The position numbers were made by a program, and so were the translations under genes. This document shows, in pieces, positions 40,861-42,787 of a stretch of 42,787 nucleotides of DNA. Positions within the stretch are counted from its first letter, which is position 1. Each line of letters starts with the position of its first letter. Source of the stretch: Candidatus Palauibacter australiensis. GTDB taxonomy: Bacteria; Gemmatimonadota; Gemmatimonadetes; Palauibacterales; Palauibacteraceae. Under the pieces are notes generated by a model. The model had not been told where the DNA came from, made no database searches, and saw only the letters and a list, made by a program, of their open reading frames with translations. Location: NCBI GenBank assembly GCA_026705295.1, contig JAPPBA010000022.1, positions 1 to 42,787 of the forward strand. The letters are read 5' to 3'.

Positions 40861-41547
40861 ATGCGAGTTCTTTTCACCGTCATCACGCTCGTATTGGTCT
40901 CTGTTGCACCCTTGGCTGGTCAGGCCACGCTCGCCGTAAAGGGCGGGCTCGGCCGCGCCTTGCTCGGCACGGATGAGGCGGGCGTTGTGACCTCCCCGCG
41001 CACGGGAGTCGTAGCCGGGGCCGAACTCGGCTTCGCACTCACGCCCAGTTTGGGGCTCCGGTTCGGCGGGTCATTTGCGCAGAAAGGCTCGAACAGCGTT
41101 CGAGATCGCCGACGGGTTGTTGTCGGCGCACGGCTCGACTACCTGCAGGTGAGTGCGCTCATCAGGCTGCGCACGCCGATCCAGTCGCAGGGTGTCGCGG
41201 TCAGCCTGCTCGCCGGTCCATGGGCCGGCCATTTGCTCTCCTGCTCGGCAAGTGCCGAAGCGCCGGACGAGGGTGAGCTGAATGCGATCTGTTTGCGTGA
41301 GGGCGAAGGAAGCGTAGGCACGCCTGTGGTCGTCGCTACCGCGGTCAAGTCGATGGACTACGGCATCGCCGCGGGCGTCGCGCTCGAGGTTGGGATCGGC
41401 GGCTTGCCCAAGCTAGCCGCGGACCTGATTTGGGCCCCTGGCTTGGGTGAGATTGACATCGACGGTAGAAAGACCAAGCACATCTTCGTTCAAGCGGGGA
41501 TCATGCTACCGCTGGGGTCCCGCGCGGAGAGCCCCAGCGGCGGCTGA
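40861..41547 (+). CDS. Outer-membrane beta-barrel protein
   Basis: The 228-residue product starts at an ATG preceded by GGGAGG and has a signal peptide (LFTVITLVLVSVAPLAG, cleavage near GQA). Alternating strands (TLAVKGGLGRALLG, VVAGAELGFALTPSLGLRFG, YLQVSALIRLRTP, GVAVSLLAGPWAGHLL) match small outer-membrane barrels of the PorT/OmpW-like type. Two cysteines (LLSCSAS and AICLREG) flank an acidic extracellular-type loop and could form a disulfide. Ligand unknown. Convergent with the beta-propeller gene at 41576. Confidence 0.75.
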   Translation: MRVLFTVITLVLVSVAPLAGQATLAVKGGLGRALLGTDEAGVVTSPRTGVVAGAELGFALTPSLGLRFGGSFAQKGSNSVRDRRRVVVGARLDYLQVSALIRLRTPIQSQGVAVSLLAGPWAGHLLSCSASAEAPDEGELNAICLREGEGSVGTPVVVATAVKSMDYGIAAGVALEVGIGGLPKLAADLIWAPGLGEIDIDGRKTKHIFVQAGIMLPLGSRAESPSGG

Positions 41548-41575
41548 GCCGTGGGGCGCGGGATCCGGCAGCACG

Positions 41576-42676
41576 TCAGCGCCCCAACCCCAATTCCCCG
41601 ACGTCGTACCAGTCCAGCGCCCGGTCCGGAATCCCGTCGGGATCATTCGGGCCTACCTGCCGCTCAACCAGCACCACCAGAGTCGAGCCCAGGACGTCGA
41701 AGCCCCGTAGGCGGTCCCTGACCTTCACCGACCCCACGTACGCGGCGTTCTCGTACACGTCCAGATAGGACCATTCATGCGTGTCGCGCTGCGTGGCGAC
41801 CCAGTAGCGGTTGGCCGAGTCGAACAACTGGTCGGCCGTGCTCAGAAAATACTTCTTCGGCGTGGCTCGATAGCTCTCCAGGTTCCTGTCAACATCCGTG
41901 GAGGACGGGAACCCATTCGCAATGTTCAAGGCCATGAGCGATTCCTCGTAGCGGGCCACGTCCCGTTCGTCGGGGAGGTCCGCGAGGTACGTCGGGGCAC
42001 GCAACACTGTGGCATTGCCGGTGTTGCCGACGAAGATCAGATGACCTTCGCAGGCTAGGAAAACCCAACCCCCAGTCCGGTCCGGGATGCCCCAGGTGAC
42101 TTCCCCGCACGCGACACCCCAAGGCCCCTCCGGTGACGCTTCCTCCGTCACGACCTCCCCGGTGGCGATGTCCATGTCGTACCGGGTCATCAGCGAACCG
42201 GAAACCGCGCGGCCGAGCATCATCATGATGTCCACCTTCACACCCGAGAGGACTGTGCCGAATGACCGGAAGGTCACATCCAGTAGTGGTGCCGGCACAT
42301 CCGATACATGAGCACCCGATGGCTCGAACACCGTGAAGCGGCCCAGTCCGGGGTCATGGACGCCAACCGTCCCGTCCGCGCCGCGAGCGAGGTAGGCTGG
42401 GCTCTCAAACTCGCCGGGACCTTCCCCCTCTCGGCCAAAGACTCCCACGACGGTCCCTTCTACATCCACGCAGCGGACCCGCGTCTCGTAGGAATCGGCT
42501 ACGCACGCGACGCGCTCGTCGACGAGAAGCGCGACCGCGCCGCTTTCGCTCAGCGGCAGGGCGGCGGTGCCGATTACCTCGGGTGTGAGAATGTCCTCGC
42601 CGGCCGCGTCCTCCTGAGCGAAGGCGCCGGTGAAGGCCAGGAGTGCTGCGACGGCGAGCACTTGGAATGTCTTCAT
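41576..42676 (-). CDS. 6-bladed beta-propeller secreted protein
   Basis: The frame starts at 42718, but the ATG at 42676 (MKTFQVLAVAALLAFTGAFA) begins directly with a signal peptide and is preferred; the product is 366 residues. It has no lipobox cysteine, unlike the two paralogues at 291 and 1787. The signature FGREGEGPGEF is present near residue 82, followed by blades VGVHDPGLGRFTVFEPSG and, towards the end, WYDVGELGLGR. It should be periplasmic or extracellular. The methionine run IMMMLGRAV mid-protein is unusual but its meaning is unclear. Confidence 0.82.
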   Translation of the reverse strand: MKTFQVLAVAALLAFTGAFAQEDAAGEDILTPEVIGTAALPLSESGAVALLVDERVACVADSYETRVRCVDVEGTVVGVFGREGEGPGEFESPAYLARGADGTVGVHDPGLGRFTVFEPSGAHVSDVPAPLLDVTFRSFGTVLSGVKVDIMMMLGRAVSGSLMTRYDMDIATGEVVTEEASPEGPWGVACGEVTWGIPDRTGGWVFLACEGHLIFVGNTGNATVLRAPTYLADLPDERDVARYEESLMALNIANGFPSSTDVDRNLESYRATPKKYFLSTADQLFDSANRYWVATQRDTHEWSYLDVYENAAYVGSVKVRDRLRGFDVLGSTLVVLVERQVGPNDPDGIPDRALDWYDVGELGLGR

Positions 42677-42787
42677 CGGACTGAGACGCGGCCGCGATGG
42701 CTTGGTCTTGTACGGCATGAGAAGAATCCTCCACGCGATAGGGGACGCATCGAGTCCTTCGAACTCGCCTTCCGCATGCAGACGGAG

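Noticed and set aside
1-42787. CRISPR arrays, tRNA or rRNA genes, intact insertion sequences, prophage genes
   Set aside because: No regularly spaced repeats, cloverleaf or rRNA strings, or transposase/integrase/phage structural motifs were seen.

Overview
This 42.8 kb window is a GC-rich bacterial chromosome segment with about 35 intact genes, a cluster of gene remnants, and no rRNA, tRNA, CRISPR array or intact insertion sequence that I can see. The gene content points to Gemmatimonadota, perhaps a marine or host-associated lineage. The signs are several secreted 6-bladed beta-propeller lipoproteins with a G(K/R/E)GEGPGEF signature, ECF sigma/anti-sigma operons, an S9 peptidase, FG-GAP/ASPIC-UnbV proteins, a DUF4377 lipoprotein and an ImuB-DUF6504-DnaE2 mutagenesis cassette. 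This taxonomic call is inference from family composition, not a database result.

Layout. 1-3025: two divergent beta-propeller lipoproteins. 3257-6203 (minus): envelope-stress operon of ECF sigma factor, membrane anti-sigma candidate, Spy/CpxP-like protein and TolC. 6305-9684 (plus): an unknown protein, EtfB, EtfA and XdhC. 9744-10919 (minus): a D-threonine-aldolase/alanine-racemase-fold enzyme. 10976-12946 (plus): a second ECF sigma factor, an anti-sigma protein with a periplasmic AMPK/CBM48 glycan-binding domain, and a secreted helical protein. 13091-14170: a FabH-like ketoacyl synthase. 14201-17090: MoeA, an outer-membrane protein and a secreted SH3-like protein. 17147-21912 (minus): a SnoaL-like lipoprotein, a TPR protein, a Tat-exported PatB-like enzyme, a DUF3224 protein and a large TPR protein. 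22070-29157 (plus): an S9 peptidase, a membrane-anchored protein and a giant two-lobed FG-GAP/ASPIC-UnbV lipoprotein. 29195-30357 (minus): a graveyard holding an internally deleted MNT, an internally deleted HEPN, a beta-propeller scrap and a decapitated AAA ATPase. 30428-31558: DoxX and GlcG/HbpS-like proteins. 32038-37516: the ImuB/DUF6504/DnaE2 cassette and a small ORF. 37544-42718: a DUF4377 lipoprotein, a formylglycine-generating-enzyme-like secreted protein, a cupin, an outer-membrane barrel and a third beta-propeller.

The strongest unexplained signals are: (i) an MNT/HEPN pair in which both partners appear to have lost their middles in frame while keeping both ends and the overlapping stop/start; (ii) at least six copies of a short repeat, TAGCAGCCCGTGGCAAAACC, often placed so that it supplies the stop codon of one gene and a GTG start for the next; (iii) a sigma/anti-sigma operon whose sensor arm is a glycogen-binding-type domain; and (iv) two genes whose best start codon appears to be ATT.
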